64,000 nt of DNA from Candidatus Opimibacter skivensis (GTDB taxonomy: Bacteria; Bacteroidota; Bacteroidia; Chitinophagales; Saprospiraceae), in assembly GCA_016721905.1 (NCBI GenBank), contig JADKHH010000027.1:1-64000 (forward strand), given 5' to 3'. The notes under the pieces were generated by a model that was not told the DNA's origin, ran no database searches, and saw nothing but the letters and a program-made list of their open reading frames with translations. Each line of letters begins with the position of its first letter. The first letter of the stretch is position 1. A program made the translations under genes and the position numbers. This document shows positions 18,821 through 30,017 of the stretch, one piece after another.

Positions 18821-21800
18821 ATGCCCAAACTTTTCTGCAAGCGGTTACAACTCCTTCTTAGCCATATATTGGTTACCGCCGGAGGTATGACAGGGACTTA
18901 TGGAATGCTGACCGCGCAAAACCTGGTGCCCAATCCAAGTTTTGAAATCTACTCCTCGTGCCCCACGATGCTGGGCGTAGGTGGCCCCCTGGAGGCAATC
19001 CCCTGGGTGTCTCCTCCATTTGTCGGCACAGCCGATTATTTCAATGTGTGTGCTGATCCGAATACTATAGGTATTCCACGCAATTTCCAGGGATGGCAAA
19101 ATGCAAACACCGGCGGTGCCTACACCGGGATGTATTATAAAGTGATCGGCAGCACTTACCGCGAATATATCCAGACCCAGTTGCTCCAGCCTCTCGAAGA
19201 TGGCGTATGCTACAAAGTGAGTTATTACCAAAACCTGAGCAACACGATCAGCTGCGCAGTCAACCGCACTGGCGCGCTGCTATCCGAAAACGGCATCGCC
19301 AATCCATTAGGGATGATTCCCCAGGTAAACTGGGGCGGACAGTTCTTTTCGGATACCCTCAACTGGACCTATATCTATGGATACGTCATGGGTACCGGTG
19401 TCGAAGAGTATATCACCATAGGCAATTTCTATGGTGACGGACAGACAGCATGGGATCCGGATTGCCAGAACAATCTTTTCTATTCGTATTATTATATAGA
19501 TGATGTGGTCATTGAAGTAGTCCCGATTGAGGATATCTTATTTGAGCTCAATGGGCCCGTCTCCGTCTGTGAATCTTATACTATCGATCCGGACATCACA
19601 CAGGATGGAGTTCTTTTTCACTGGAGCACCGGCGAACAAAGCCCCACGATCACAGTGACCACTTCAGGGACCTACAGCCTCACCGTGGAATACGGTTGCA
19701 CCTTCACCGAAGATGAAATCGAAGTGACGGTCTTTGATCCCGATCCGGTGGATATGGGCCCTCCATCTTATATTCTCTGCACCGGTGAGACGTACACCAT
19801 ATCACTTGACCCATCCTATGGCCAATACGAATGGAGCGACGGATCTACCGGTCCTGATTTTGATATTACGACCTCAGGCACCTATATGGTGACACTTGAT
19901 GACGGCTGTGATATCTCGAGTGACCAGATGGTGGTGACTTTGCTGGATCCTCCACTCCCATTCACATTAGGCGATGACACGTATGTATGCCCAGGAGATC
20001 AAGTCGAATATGATTTTGATCCTGACCTCGGCGATTTTCAATGGCAGGATGGTTCTTCCGCATCGTCGTACGCGATTGATGAAGCAGGCACCTACGCGCT
20101 GACGATTAGCAATCAATGCGGCGAGGAATCTGATGAAATCGAAATCGTCGCGATTGAACCTCCGTTTTTTAATCTCGGGCCTGATTCCGCCATCATCTGC
20201 AGCGGGGAGTTTCTGGATATCAACCTTGATCCGACACTCGGTGACTTTTACTGGCAGGATGGAAGTTCGGAACCGTATTACCAAATCACCACCCCAGGCC
20301 TTTACAGCTTGACAGTATCCAATGAATGTGGTGTAGAAAATGACAATATCTATGTAGCTCAACTTATAACCCCATTGATTGATCTTGGCCCATCCATGCA
20401 GTCATGCAATGGAGACACCATTTCACTCTCCACAGGAAATATAACCGACACCATCATGTGGCAGGACGGGTCATCTTCAACAACATACCAGGTAACGACT
20501 TCCGGCACGTATGCGGTGACCGTCTCGAATGAGTGCGGGACGGATACAGATAGTTTAACGATAACCTATAACCCGCAACTAACTCCACCCGACCTCGGAC
20601 CGGATATCAGTCTTTGCCCTGGGCAACAAGCAGTCCTTACACCAAACATCACCGGTGCTACCTACCTGTGGAATGATTTGAGCACTGCAGATACTCTGCT
20701 CATCACCAGCGCCGGAACTTATTATGTGCAAGCTTATAATTCCTGCAGCACATACAGCGACACCATTGTGGTGACGCTCAATAACCAACCTCCTACTCTT
20801 AGCCTTCCTGCTGATTTTGCCTTGTGCCAGGGACAGAGCGTAACATTAGATGCTAACGTTGCTGGTGTTGATTACATATGGAATGATGGCACGATGGTGT
20901 CTCAACTTACTGTCAGTTCTCCTGGCGTATATGCACTTACCGTTTCTAATAGTTGCGGCAGCGACGTTGATTCTGTAGAGGTGATAGATGGTGGCCAGGC
21001 ACCGTTGGTTGTGTTGGGAATAGATACAGCAATTTGTCCGGGTTCTTCATTGACGATCACTCCTTCCTTTTCTAATGTCGATGTGTGGGCATGGCAGGAT
21101 GGCTCTACAAATCCTTTCTTCCAGGCTAACACTGCTGGACAAATCAATGTGCAGGTTAGCAATGGTTGTGGCGCGGCATATGATACCATGGTGATTGGAT
21201 TGCTGCCGGATATACCTTTACTTTCACTCGGGCCAGACACAGCTATTTGTCCCGGTTCATCTATTACATTGTCCATCACGGTTCCTGATGTAGATATCCT
21301 ATGGTCTGATGGTTCGTTTAATCCTGACTTGACTATTTCAGACAGTATGATCGTGATGGCGACCATCAGTAATACTTGCGGCATGGCCGTAGATGCAATC
21401 CAAATCGATTTACTTCCGGATGCACCCGTGCTCCAATTAGGTCCGGATCAGACGATTTGTCCGGGTGAGGTTATAGTGCTTGATCCAGATATTGTTGGTG
21501 TGAATTATCTATGGCAGGATGGATCCACGAGCCCGCAACTGAACATCACACAACAAGGCCTTGTCATCCTCACTGTCTTCAATGAGTGTGGAAGTGATAC
21601 AGACTCGTTGGTGATCACAGAAAGTACGAATGGCCCGCAGCTTGATCTTGGCCCTGACCTCGTCGCTTGTGAGGGTGCGACCATCAGCATACCTGCTAAT
21701 ATCGGCGGAGTGGATTATCTCTGGCAGGATGGGTCTACAGATGACATCTATATTGCTACTGCTTCCGGAACATATATACTTGAAGTCAGTAATCTCTGTG

Positions 21801-22780
21801 GTGCTGACCGCGATACCATAGTGGTGGATATCAGTGGTAGCTCCCCTCTGCCACAGCTTGGACCGGATACGACATTGTGCGCAGGCAACTCCCTGGCACT
21901 GATGTCAGATGCTGATGCCATCACAAGTATTGAATGGCAGGATGGCTCCGACATGTCAACCTTTATGGTTACAGGACCTGGTTTGTATACACTCAGCGAG
22001 TCCAATCGATGTGGTGATGCTGCCGATAGTATCCTTGTGACCTATATGGATGCGCCGATACCATTTGACCTGGGACCTGACACGACGTTGTGTCCAGGCG
22101 AATTCTTCATTATCTCAGCACCAGCAACTCTCTATGCGCTTCAATGGCAGGACGGAAGTAGTCAGCCGGAAATGGTTGCTGATGAAGCCATAACGTATTC
22201 GTTGCAGATCAGTAATGCATGTGGTGTGGTGTCAGACAACCTGATAGTTGATATCGATGAGGATACACCTGTACTCCAACCCGATGCACAACAGGATTGG
22301 TGCCCCGGCGATATCATCACCTTTGATGTGACACAATCTTTTGCGGCAATGTATGTATGGAGTACCGGCGAAACCACGCCCTCCATCACTGTAAGCACAC
22401 CCGGTGTTTATTCGGTCGAGGTCAATACCCTATGTGCAAGCTCAACACAGGAATTGGAAGTAGTGCCCTCACAAAATTGCGGCGAGAACACTGAAATATT
22501 TATCCCAAATGTATTCTCACCAAACGGGGACAATGTCAATGATGTCTTTACGATCTACAGTGGCTCAGATCTCGTCATTGCAAATAGCAAAGGCACCATC
22601 TATGACAGATGGGGAAACCTTGTGTATTCATCTAACGCGCTACCATTTACCTGGGATGGTTTCTTCAATGGCGACATCATGATGCCTGGTGTATATGCAT
22701 ACGTAATGACCGTCAGCTATATGGTCAATGGTCAGGAATTTGAAAAAGTGTTTTCAGGAGATGTGACCTTGATCCGGTAA
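18821..22780 (+). CDS. Giant WQDGS-repeat secreted protein with T9SS type B domain (copy 2)
   Basis: 1319 residues, the paralogue of the gene at 9,234-13,178. After an N-terminal export segment (about residues 1-32, ending LTAQ) comes the NLVPNPSFEIYSSCP domain. Fourteen modules follow with CPGxxxxL, xWQDGS and TVSNxCGxDxD signatures. The C-terminal gliding-motility-associated domain starts about residue 1227 (IPNVFSPNGDNVNDVF, YDRWGNLVY, GVYAYVMTVSY). Module order matches copy 1 one by one: module 8 has the longer DVWAWQDGS loop in both, and module 12 has an ADA...EWQDGS or ITWQDGS variant in both. Likely an adhesin or structural surface protein. Ligand unknown. Confidence 0.9.
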   Translation: MPKLFCKRLQLLLSHILVTAGGMTGTYGMLTAQNLVPNPSFEIYSSCPTMLGVGGPLEAIPWVSPPFVGTADYFNVCADPNTIGIPRNFQGWQNANTGGAYTGMYYKVIGSTYREYIQTQLLQPLEDGVCYKVSYYQNLSNTISCAVNRTGALLSENGIANPLGMIPQVNWGGQFFSDTLNWTYIYGYVMGTGVEEYITIGNFYGDGQTAWDPDCQNNLFYSYYYIDDVVIEVVPIEDILFELNGPVSVCESYTIDPDITQDGVLFHWSTGEQSPTITVTTSGTYSLTVEYGCTFTEDEIEVTVFDPDPVDMGPPSYILCTGETYTISLDPSYGQYEWSDGSTGPDFDITTSGTYMVTLDDGCDISSDQMVVTLLDPPLPFTLGDDTYVCPGDQVEYDFDPDLGDFQWQDGSSASSYAIDEAGTYALTISNQCGEESDEIEIVAIEPPFFNLGPDSAIICSGEFLDINLDPTLGDFYWQDGSSEPYYQITTPGLYSLTVSNECGVENDNIYVAQLITPLIDLGPSMQSCNGDTISLSTGNITDTIMWQDGSSSTTYQVTTSGTYAVTVSNECGTDTDSLTITYNPQLTPPDLGPDISLCPGQQAVLTPNITGATYLWNDLSTADTLLITSAGTYYVQAYNSCSTYSDTIVVTLNNQPPTLSLPADFALCQGQSVTLDANVAGVDYIWNDGTMVSQLTVSSPGVYALTVSNSCGSDVDSVEVIDGGQAPLVVLGIDTAICPGSSLTITPSFSNVDVWAWQDGSTNPFFQANTAGQINVQVSNGCGAAYDTMVIGLLPDIPLLSLGPDTAICPGSSITLSITVPDVDILWSDGSFNPDLTISDSMIVMATISNTCGMAVDAIQIDLLPDAPVLQLGPDQTICPGEVIVLDPDIVGVNYLWQDGSTSPQLNITQQGLVILTVFNECGSDTDSLVITESTNGPQLDLGPDLVACEGATISIPANIGGVDYLWQDGSTDDIYIATASGTYILEVSNLCGADRDTIVVDISGSSPLPQLGPDTTLCAGNSLALMSDADAITSIEWQDGSDMSTFMVTGPGLYTLSESNRCGDAADSILVTYMDAPIPFDLGPDTTLCPGEFFIISAPATLYALQWQDGSSQPEMVADEAITYSLQISNACGVVSDNLIVDIDEDTPVLQPDAQQDWCPGDIITFDVTQSFAAMYVWSTGETTPSITVSTPGVYSVEVNTLCASSTQELEVVPSQNCGENTEIFIPNVFSPNGDNVNDVFTIYSGSDLVIANSKGTIYDRWGNLVYSSNALPFTWDGFFNGDIMMPGVYAYVMTVSYMVNGQEFEKVFSGDVTLIR

Positions 22781-22798
22781 GGATCAGGGACGATCAGT

Positions 22799-24532
22799 TC
22801 ACTCCTCCCTCACCACTGAAAATGTTCCTACCAATGGATATTCCCGTCCAGAACTCCCAGGATCTTCTTTACGACAAGTTCCAGTAAATGTCCCTTTGAT
22901 ATACTCCCCTATTTTGCCAAATTCAGTAACGGTTATGGTCATGTAGTTATCAATATAAAACCAACCTGCATCAGGCAATCTCACATTCATACTACAAGGT
23001 TCGGATTCATGCACTCCGGTATGATCACCCTTAAAGCTAAAATAAATATAACTTCCTTGTTGGGTACTATCGGATGCAGCAATAATGTTATCCACATCCT
23101 CTCCGTGCCGGGGAAAATAAAAATAATAGTGATTTGGAAACCCCACGATTTCAATGTCGATCAATTCCTGATTGTCTTCACAAACAGTGATCGTATCTGC
23201 ATCAATCAAGGGAGCATATTCAAAGTTCTCCTGAATGCTGAGCTTATTCTTCCTTACATCTACCGCAATAATCGCAATATCACCCTCATCACAGGTGGTA
23301 ATAGAAACATCAAAAGCACCTGTAGATTTATCCAAAGTAGTATAATGATTATAATTTCCCACGCTGATGATGGCAAATCCATCACGCACGGGATCACCCT
23401 CACAGGAAATGACCTGGCCAAAAACCTTTGTTACCAGGATTCCCGGATCAGAAATTGAAATAGGACCAAGCATCGTGGCATCTGAAAAAGGACCAATCTC
23501 TTCGGTATAAATCGATTCACCACATTCACCTTTGACTTCCATCAAAAGCAATTCATTGGACGCAACCAATCCACAGACGATGCCTTCTTCATTTGTCAAT
23601 GCACATTTTGTAGTATTCATGGAAATGATCGTTATACAAACTTCCACCTGGCTGGCTGCACCCCTGTTTCCAAAATTAAATGCAGCTCCCCATTTTATGG
23701 CCGGAAACCATGCATCATAATTCCAGAAACTAAAATGTTTCACTTGCCCGACATACCGATCGCCTGTCTTTGTAGCTATTCCTTCCTCTCTCCAAACACC
23801 ATCCATCTCATCAAAGTACCATAAAGGTATTGACGCTGGTGCCAAATCTGCCATTGTCGATGGAATATTCATCTCCAAAATAGCTTCCACATCGTTTGCA
23901 AAATTCAATTTTTCACCATCAGGTGTATTCATTTCCACCGCCATCATACCCATACTACCTAATGCACCAAATGCACCCTCTGCATTCATCCCCACCAGGT
24001 CCCCAGGCATCTTAAATGACAGATCCGGATCATCAGGTGCAATAACCTTTGCAGACACCACGATGATGCCTTCATATACATCCCCATTTTCAAGAACATA
24101 TCCATGCTGTGGAAAGCGAATCGTAGCCTTATCCTCTATGGGCAACACTGCACCATCTGTCGAATTGAAAAAAGCAATCCGTGAATCCGATAACAGGATA
24201 ATACGGATATAGCTTGCAGCACCGGGTGATGGATAAAACCGTCTTGAGGCATGAAAATACCCTTCCTTCTCCACCGTCAGGTACGTAGACTCACCTACTG
24301 TAGCATCCGGCCAATACAAGAGTCCACTTGCATTCGTATAGCCTTCCGTGGAGCCAAGAATAACCTTTGCATTGCTGACGCGCAAACCTGCAGTCGTAAA
24401 GACTTCAATAAACAATGGCGTTTTAAAGATGGCTTGCGTCGGAAATAATGGATCAGGAGAGAGGAGGTCATTGTCATGCGTACATCCGCAAAGCAAAATG
24501 ACCAAAAGGCCAAAGAGGATAATTGGTTTCAT
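22799..24532 (-). CDS. FAM171/carboxypeptidase-regulatory-like lipoprotein (copy 1)
   Basis: 577 residues. The lipobox is ILLCGC (Cys about residue 17). A carboxypeptidase-regulatory-like beta domain follows (about 40-120: VSNAKVILGSTEGYTNASG, YLTVEKEGYFHASRRFY). Then comes a FAM171-like region with DDPDLSFKMPGDLVGM and IPLWYFDEMDGVWREEGIA, a stretch typical of proteins that dock to large extracellular assemblies. Paired Cys segments (CLA-, CGESIY, CEGD, CDEGD) fill the C-terminal half. It has a clear paralogue at 31,926-33,647, aligned over its full length. It ends 18 bp from the convergent giant T9SS gene. Surface-exposed role is inferred; no enzymatic motif seen. Confidence 0.75.
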   Translation of the reverse strand: MKPIILFGLLVILLCGCTHDNDLLSPDPLFPTQAIFKTPLFIEVFTTAGLRVSNAKVILGSTEGYTNASGLLYWPDATVGESTYLTVEKEGYFHASRRFYPSPGAASYIRIILLSDSRIAFFNSTDGAVLPIEDKATIRFPQHGYVLENGDVYEGIIVVSAKVIAPDDPDLSFKMPGDLVGMNAEGAFGALGSMGMMAVEMNTPDGEKLNFANDVEAILEMNIPSTMADLAPASIPLWYFDEMDGVWREEGIATKTGDRYVGQVKHFSFWNYDAWFPAIKWGAAFNFGNRGAASQVEVCITIISMNTTKCALTNEEGIVCGLVASNELLLMEVKGECGESIYTEEIGPFSDATMLGPISISDPGILVTKVFGQVISCEGDPVRDGFAIISVGNYNHYTTLDKSTGAFDVSITTCDEGDIAIIAVDVRKNKLSIQENFEYAPLIDADTITVCEDNQELIDIEIVGFPNHYYFYFPRHGEDVDNIIAASDSTQQGSYIYFSFKGDHTGVHESEPCSMNVRLPDAGWFYIDNYMTITVTEFGKIGEYIKGTFTGTCRKEDPGSSGREYPLVGTFSVVREE

Positions 24533-24722
24533 GTCAAAAGGGTTGAGTAATAAAGACGAACTACTTTCCCCTTAACGGCATTTGTCCAATGTATTTTATC
24601 GCTGGTCGGAAATTATTTCTTAAAATTTTTTGAAAATACTTTTCAAAGATTATTCCCGTTATGAGCTATTGCCTCCCTCTCCTATGATGCATGGAATAAG
24701 CTTCAGTGATCCGAAAATCAGC

Positions 24723-27700
24723 CTAAATCTTTACAATCCGCTTATAAGCTCTTGCCCCACTTAACGTGCGCAACTCAACAAAATAAATACCCGCTGCAAT
24801 TTCACTGATATCGGTATCTATTATCTCTTCCTGCCCCTCGACACTTGATCCTATCACACGTGTACCATATTCATTCCACAAAGAAATGGATGAAATATCA
24901 TAAGCTTTCTGTCGTATATACAGATGATCGCTTACCGGATTAGGATAAATCATATACGCTGCATCATGCTCTTCACTGACCAGGGTACTAATTGGTACAA
25001 GGCCTAAGAGAAAAAAATGATCCTGGCCTATTTCATGCTGAAAGACCGAAGTGGTAAAATCTGGTTTCATTCCTACCCCTGCCGTATAGGCATTCAGTCC
25101 GGGGACATTAGCAAGTTCTAACCTGATCAGACCCGGCTCAACATCCTCACAAGTGAAGACGCCTTCCATATTGGTTTCTTCAATAGAATACATTCCGGCC
25201 GAACCTTTATACATGATGACCAACACTTCCTCCAGTCCACGTTCATCATCCTCCGGAAATCCATTTGCATTTTCATCAACCCATACCTTGCCTACGATCC
25301 GACCCCTCCGCTGTGAAAAAGCAACCGAATGCTGATGTACAAATCCCGTCTGCACAAATACCGGATCTGAAAATCCATCCTTTTTCACACCAAAGGAAGG
25401 TTCAAGATTGGAATCCGGACCCGTATAGATAACCTGCAACTGATACATGCCTTCCTTCACATTTTCAAAGAGGTAGTGACCATCCACAACATCTGTTGCT
25501 GCATAATAACTCGTATCCGATTGTTGGTACAAAATCATCGTCGTATGCTGGGCTGCCACTTCACTGGAATCCCGCTCTTGATCATAATCTTCATCAATCC
25601 AAACGATACCTTCAAGCGTGCCTCGGCCAACAAGTCGCGCAGGTATCAATTGTGTCCTGGGGATTATCTCTTTCTCAAAATCCGGATGACTCCAGTACAA
25701 TCCAACTTCTGCACCACCATCTTCTTCAAGATATTCAAGCCTGATGCTATAGTTGTGGCCTCCCTCAAGAGTCAATGTACCTTGATGTTCTCTGGGCGAT
25801 TGTCCATGCCACTCATCAATCAGTAACTGGTCATCAACCCACAATCTGCATCCGTCATCTGACCTGACAATAAAAGTCCATGCACCATTCACCAGCGGAG
25901 TAACCCACCCTGTCCACCGCACTGTAAAGAGATCTTTGGGAAAATTAAATAGCGGTGGACCTGCTCCCCATGCAAAATCTATGACCGTGTCTATCAGGAT
26001 GACATTCGGTTCACCATCCAGATCAGCTTCAGGATCATCAAAGTACTCGCCGAGCAGACCCGATCCGTTACCAAGAGCAAAACGCACATAGGTGAGTTCA
26101 ATACTCGTGTCTATTGCCGGAGCAGAAAATTCAAATAATAAATCTGTAAGTTCATCACTATAACTCTTCCAGACATAAATCGTATCATTTACCATATCAC
26201 GTTCAAGGGCGAGCACACTATGCCTTAGCTTCTTTACACTTTTCACAGTCACGGGAAGTGATAGTATTTTACCATCTACATTGAGATGAATACCTGCAGG
26301 TCCGTTGAAAGAAATATCTATGAGCTCCGGAAAGATATCCACATAGGCAGATGCAGTCAACCCTACGCTATCTGATGCAAAAAAATGCAATCTGTACCAC
26401 ACGCCAGGATCCGTCTCATTGACCACAGGAATGATATACGTCCCGTGATCAACGCCTGAAATAGTTTGCATCGCAGGATGTGAATGGGTGTTGTGATGAA
26501 AATCAATACGCCACGAATAAAAGACGGGAGGTAGTACTTCATTCTCTGCATCAACGGCGTGACCCCAGAAACGAAGAGTATCTCCAGCCTGATAAGTACG
26601 ATTGCTCAATGGCAGATCGATATAGAGCTCAGGACGTGTATCCGAAGTGACCAACAGCATAGCAGTGGATGAAGTATCTGATGCAATACTGTTTGTAGCG
26701 ATGCAATACACTTTGACCCACTCATATTTAAAGTGACTGAATCAATAACAAGGCTATCATCCACAGCACCTGTGACCAGTTCATCGTTAAGGTACCATTG
26801 ATATTGTATCGGTGCCTCACCAAGTACCTTGATACTAAACATTGCCTCTTCTCCGACGGAGAGAAATTCATCGTGTGGATTGACGGACACATAAGGCTTG
26901 CCATTGCCTGTATATTGAATGCGCCATAGGGTACCATCCGTGCTTACTTTGTTGTCTTCCTGCGATCCTCCCCCTTGCCCTTCCCTCGCGAGATAATAAA
27001 ACGAACCGTCCGAACCTGTCAACATCGCTAGTGGCCTGTGTATCTCAGTAGCAAAGACTAAGGCGCCTGCACCTACATTCGCCGGATCTATGTGGTACAT
27101 CGTTCCATTGCAATAGTCTGCAAAAAAGAAATGATTGAGAAGTGAATCAGGAAAGACCTCTTGTGTTGGCTGATAAAACGCAGCACCTACAATCGCACAT
27201 CCTGCACCATGAGGATACGTATACAATGGATCCTGGTAATCAACTGGCTCTTGTTGTGTAGTTCGATTGCCTTCAATCAATGGCCAACCGTAATTTTTTC
27301 CCGGATAGATAATATTGATTTCTTCAAAGAATCCGGAACCCACATCGCATACATACAACAGTCCACTTACCTGATCAAAGGTCATCGAAAACGGATTGCG
27401 AAAACCCATTGCATAAATAGCTCTGTTCTTGCCGGTAAAACGATGATAGAAGGGATTTGATTCCGGTATAGAACCATCCGGATGTAATCGAAGTATTTTT
27501 CCCAGGACATTGGAAGTATCCTGACTATTGAGGCCTTTCCCTGCCTCCCCTGTAGAAATATATAACATTCGGTCTTGTGGGCCGAAAGCTAACGCGCCAC
27601 CATTATGCACTGTACCCGTCATAGGGTCCAGCTCTATAATAACACGCTCGCTTCCCGGTACCACAAGATCACCCAATACGATAAAGCGACTTACCCGGTT

Positions 27701-28102
27701 CCTACCCAATGTCGGGATCGCATAAAACGCATAGATATAAGCTGAATCAGGAAAATCAGGATGCAAGGCTATTCCCTGCAGTCCTCTTTCATTAGTAACA
27801 TCTGTTGCAATCGTAACCAGCGGATGTGATGCAAGTTGTCCTGGATTACGCATGACTAATATGCGCCCATCCTTCTGTGCCAGAAACATTCTTCCCTCCT
27901 TATCCATACACATGGATGTTGGATTGAGACTATCAGCCATCAGGCTTTCTATAAACCCCGGAGGCAAATTCGCACCGTGTGCAGACATCTTGGCTGGCAA
28001 CATAATGGTGACACTCCAAAAGAATGTCATCATAACTATGTTAGTCCGCAGCCTGAAAATAAAAGGAGAATTATAAAAGTAGTGTAGTAGCGTTTGCATC
28101 AC
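24723..28102 (-). pseudogene. PQQ-type sugar dehydrogenase fused to Ig, PA14 and SdrD-like domains with T9SS tail; one frameshift
   Basis: Two minus-strand frames make one secreted multidomain protein of about 1,120 residues. The first (28102-26606) is a six-bladed soluble aldose/glucose dehydrogenase-like domain: GLQGIALHPDF, HNGGALAFGPQDRMLYISTG, GFRNPFSMTFD, GKNYGWPLIEGN and FFFADYCNGTMY. An Ig-like domain follows (QYQWYLNDELVTGA). The frame breaks at the CCC run 26,717-26,719; one extra base there restores reading into VYCIATNSIASD. The second part has a PA14 domain (GLLGEYFDD, WTFIVRSDDGCRLWVDDQLL), two SdrD/Cna-like domains (GIVWIDEDYDQERD, GKVWVDENANGFPEDD) and the T9SS type A signal IYPNPVSDHLYIR. 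It starts 11 bp after the glycosyltransferase gene, probably as the third operon gene. Confidence 0.8.
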
Positions 28103-28113
28103 TGGAGATTATG

Positions 28114-29988
28114 CTAAAAGTGAAAACCATACCCAAAGAAGACGGCTTGCATGCCAAATACACTGAGGCCAGCCGTCACCACACCCAGCATAATAAAAAC
28201 AAAGGGGAGAAAGACAAGCATCCGAACCCTTCGGTCTGACCATGCGAGATGATGCATGAGCGGCAACAACATAAAGGCAAGGCAGAGCCCGAAGAATGAA
28301 ATCTGGAACATCAATACACACGCGACACCGAATATAATCCCCATACCTATCTCTATGTACTGAACAAACTTCTGATCAGGATGGCTCTTGTGGATCATGT
28401 CACGGTAAGCCTTTTTAAGTTGTTTCCAGAGCGACTCTTTCTTATCTGCACCATTACCTGTTGGCTCCTTTTGCTTTTTATCACCCGTCACCAGGAATAC
28501 AGCTTTACCTGTGGCCATATAGGATACAACTCCAAGCGATGAAAGTGGACTCAATGCTGCATACAACGCTGTGCTATGTCCCAGAAAACGCATGAGTGTC
28601 AATGGCCGGGTCGCGAGTTCAAGTATAAAGCACAAGACCGGAGCAAAAAATGTAAGCATCGTGATCGCAAAGAAATCTGGCGCAAAAATGACCTGGAACC
28701 TTGGATCAAGCGTGATGATCGGCATGTGTACATTCTGTCCCGCAACCACAAATGTCAATTCTGTAGTATGTCCGAAAAGTAGGGGTATGAACAGGTTGGC
28801 GTTGACCATAAAGAGCAGGTACAACAGTGTTAAGGGTAGATTGAGCGTTGGAAATAAAATATCAAGCTTTTCGACTAGCGATATTTGCTTTGACTTCACC
28901 AGGTAGGTAAATTTCTTCGCAAGAAATTCACAGGTACCCTTGGTCCATTTCATATGCCGGATCCTGAAGGCGCGCACGGTATCCGGAAAATCCTCATAGC
29001 ACATGACATCCTCGATAAAACGGCCATGATAACCCTTCTCTCTGGAATGGATGGCAAATCCAAGATCTTCACTCACGATATCCGGAAACCCACCGATCTC
29101 TTCCCAGCACTGCCGGCGTAGCAATGCACCGTGTCCAAGAAACATCACGAATCCATATTTATTACGCAGTGGCTGATACCATTTCCAATGGATGTCAATA
29201 CCGATGCCAAGTGATTTAGCCAACATCGATGGTGCATCCGGATTAGCTCTGTGGTTGGCCTGCACGAATCCACATTGCGGATCAGTTTCCATGACAGGCA
29301 CTAACTTGGACAGGAAATTTTCCGGCAGGATTTCATCGGCATCCGCAATCGCAAAATATTTCTCAGTCGTCGCTACATGCGTGAGACCATAATTCATATT
29401 ACCCGCTTTAAAGGCAACCCGATCAGGCCTGCGCACCACGATAACTTTACTTTTATGTCTGGTAGCAAATGCATCCACGCGATCCTTGCATTCCTGGTCA
29501 CTGCTGTCATCCAGAATGTATACCTTATAATCAGGATAATCCTGTTGCACACACGATTCAGCACTTAACTCCACAAAATCATTGCAGGTAGTATACAGGA
29601 GGGCTACAGAAGGAAAAGTGAATGTTTTGGAAATAGCTTCAGCCGTATAATCCTTTGCATGCATCTTTCTGAAGTACAGCGCAAATAAGACTACACCTAC
29701 ATTATAAAAACCATACAGCCATGCGAAATTGATAAACCCGATGAAGAAAATCAGGACAACCCTTCCTGCTGTGTTCGTGGCAAAGTCCAATAACTGGATA
29801 AGCCGCGGTTCAAAGTAAATGATTGACGCAAGCCATGCTCCGAATATGAAGATATACATCACGGGACTGGGCTTATAAGTTGATGTCCTCGAAATGACAT
29901 GCTCCTTCTCTTTATGAAGGTTGCTGGCTAGCACAGGCAAGGTAACTGTGGAAGGATGTTGATGAAGTGTATATTTAATAGATTCCAT
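28114..29988 (-). CDS. Family 2 glycosyltransferase, cellulose synthase-like polysaccharide synthase
   Basis: 624 residues. Two N-terminal helices (about 42-60 and 78-106) precede a GT-A domain with the processive GT2 motifs: YILDDSSD (D160/D161), IADADEILP (D216/D218), SEDLGF (acceptor-binding ED at about 307-308) and RIRHMKW, the counterpart of the Q/RxxRW motif. About six to seven further membrane helices form the export channel. No PilZ domain is visible. It polymerises a beta-linked polysaccharide at the inner membrane. The gene lies 29 bp after the TPR/porin gene at 30,018, an arrangement that matches synthase plus outer-membrane exporter pairs. Confidence 0.85.
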   Translation of the reverse strand: MESIKYTLHQHPSTVTLPVLASNLHKEKEHVISRTSTYKPSPVMYIFIFGAWLASIIYFEPRLIQLLDFATNTAGRVVLIFFIGFINFAWLYGFYNVGVVLFALYFRKMHAKDYTAEAISKTFTFPSVALLYTTCNDFVELSAESCVQQDYPDYKVYILDDSSDQECKDRVDAFATRHKSKVIVVRRPDRVAFKAGNMNYGLTHVATTEKYFAIADADEILPENFLSKLVPVMETDPQCGFVQANHRANPDAPSMLAKSLGIGIDIHWKWYQPLRNKYGFVMFLGHGALLRRQCWEEIGGFPDIVSEDLGFAIHSREKGYHGRFIEDVMCYEDFPDTVRAFRIRHMKWTKGTCEFLAKKFTYLVKSKQISLVEKLDILFPTLNLPLTLLYLLFMVNANLFIPLLFGHTTELTFVVAGQNVHMPIITLDPRFQVIFAPDFFAITMLTFFAPVLCFILELATRPLTLMRFLGHSTALYAALSPLSSLGVVSYMATGKAVFLVTGDKKQKEPTGNGADKKESLWKQLKKAYRDMIHKSHPDQKFVQYIEIGMGIIFGVACVLMFQISFFGLCLAFMLLPLMHHLAWSDRRVRMLVFLPFVFIMLGVVTAGLSVFGMQAVFFGYGFHF

Positions 29989-30017
29989 ATTGCTGATGTT
30001 TAAGTGTTCTAATAGTA

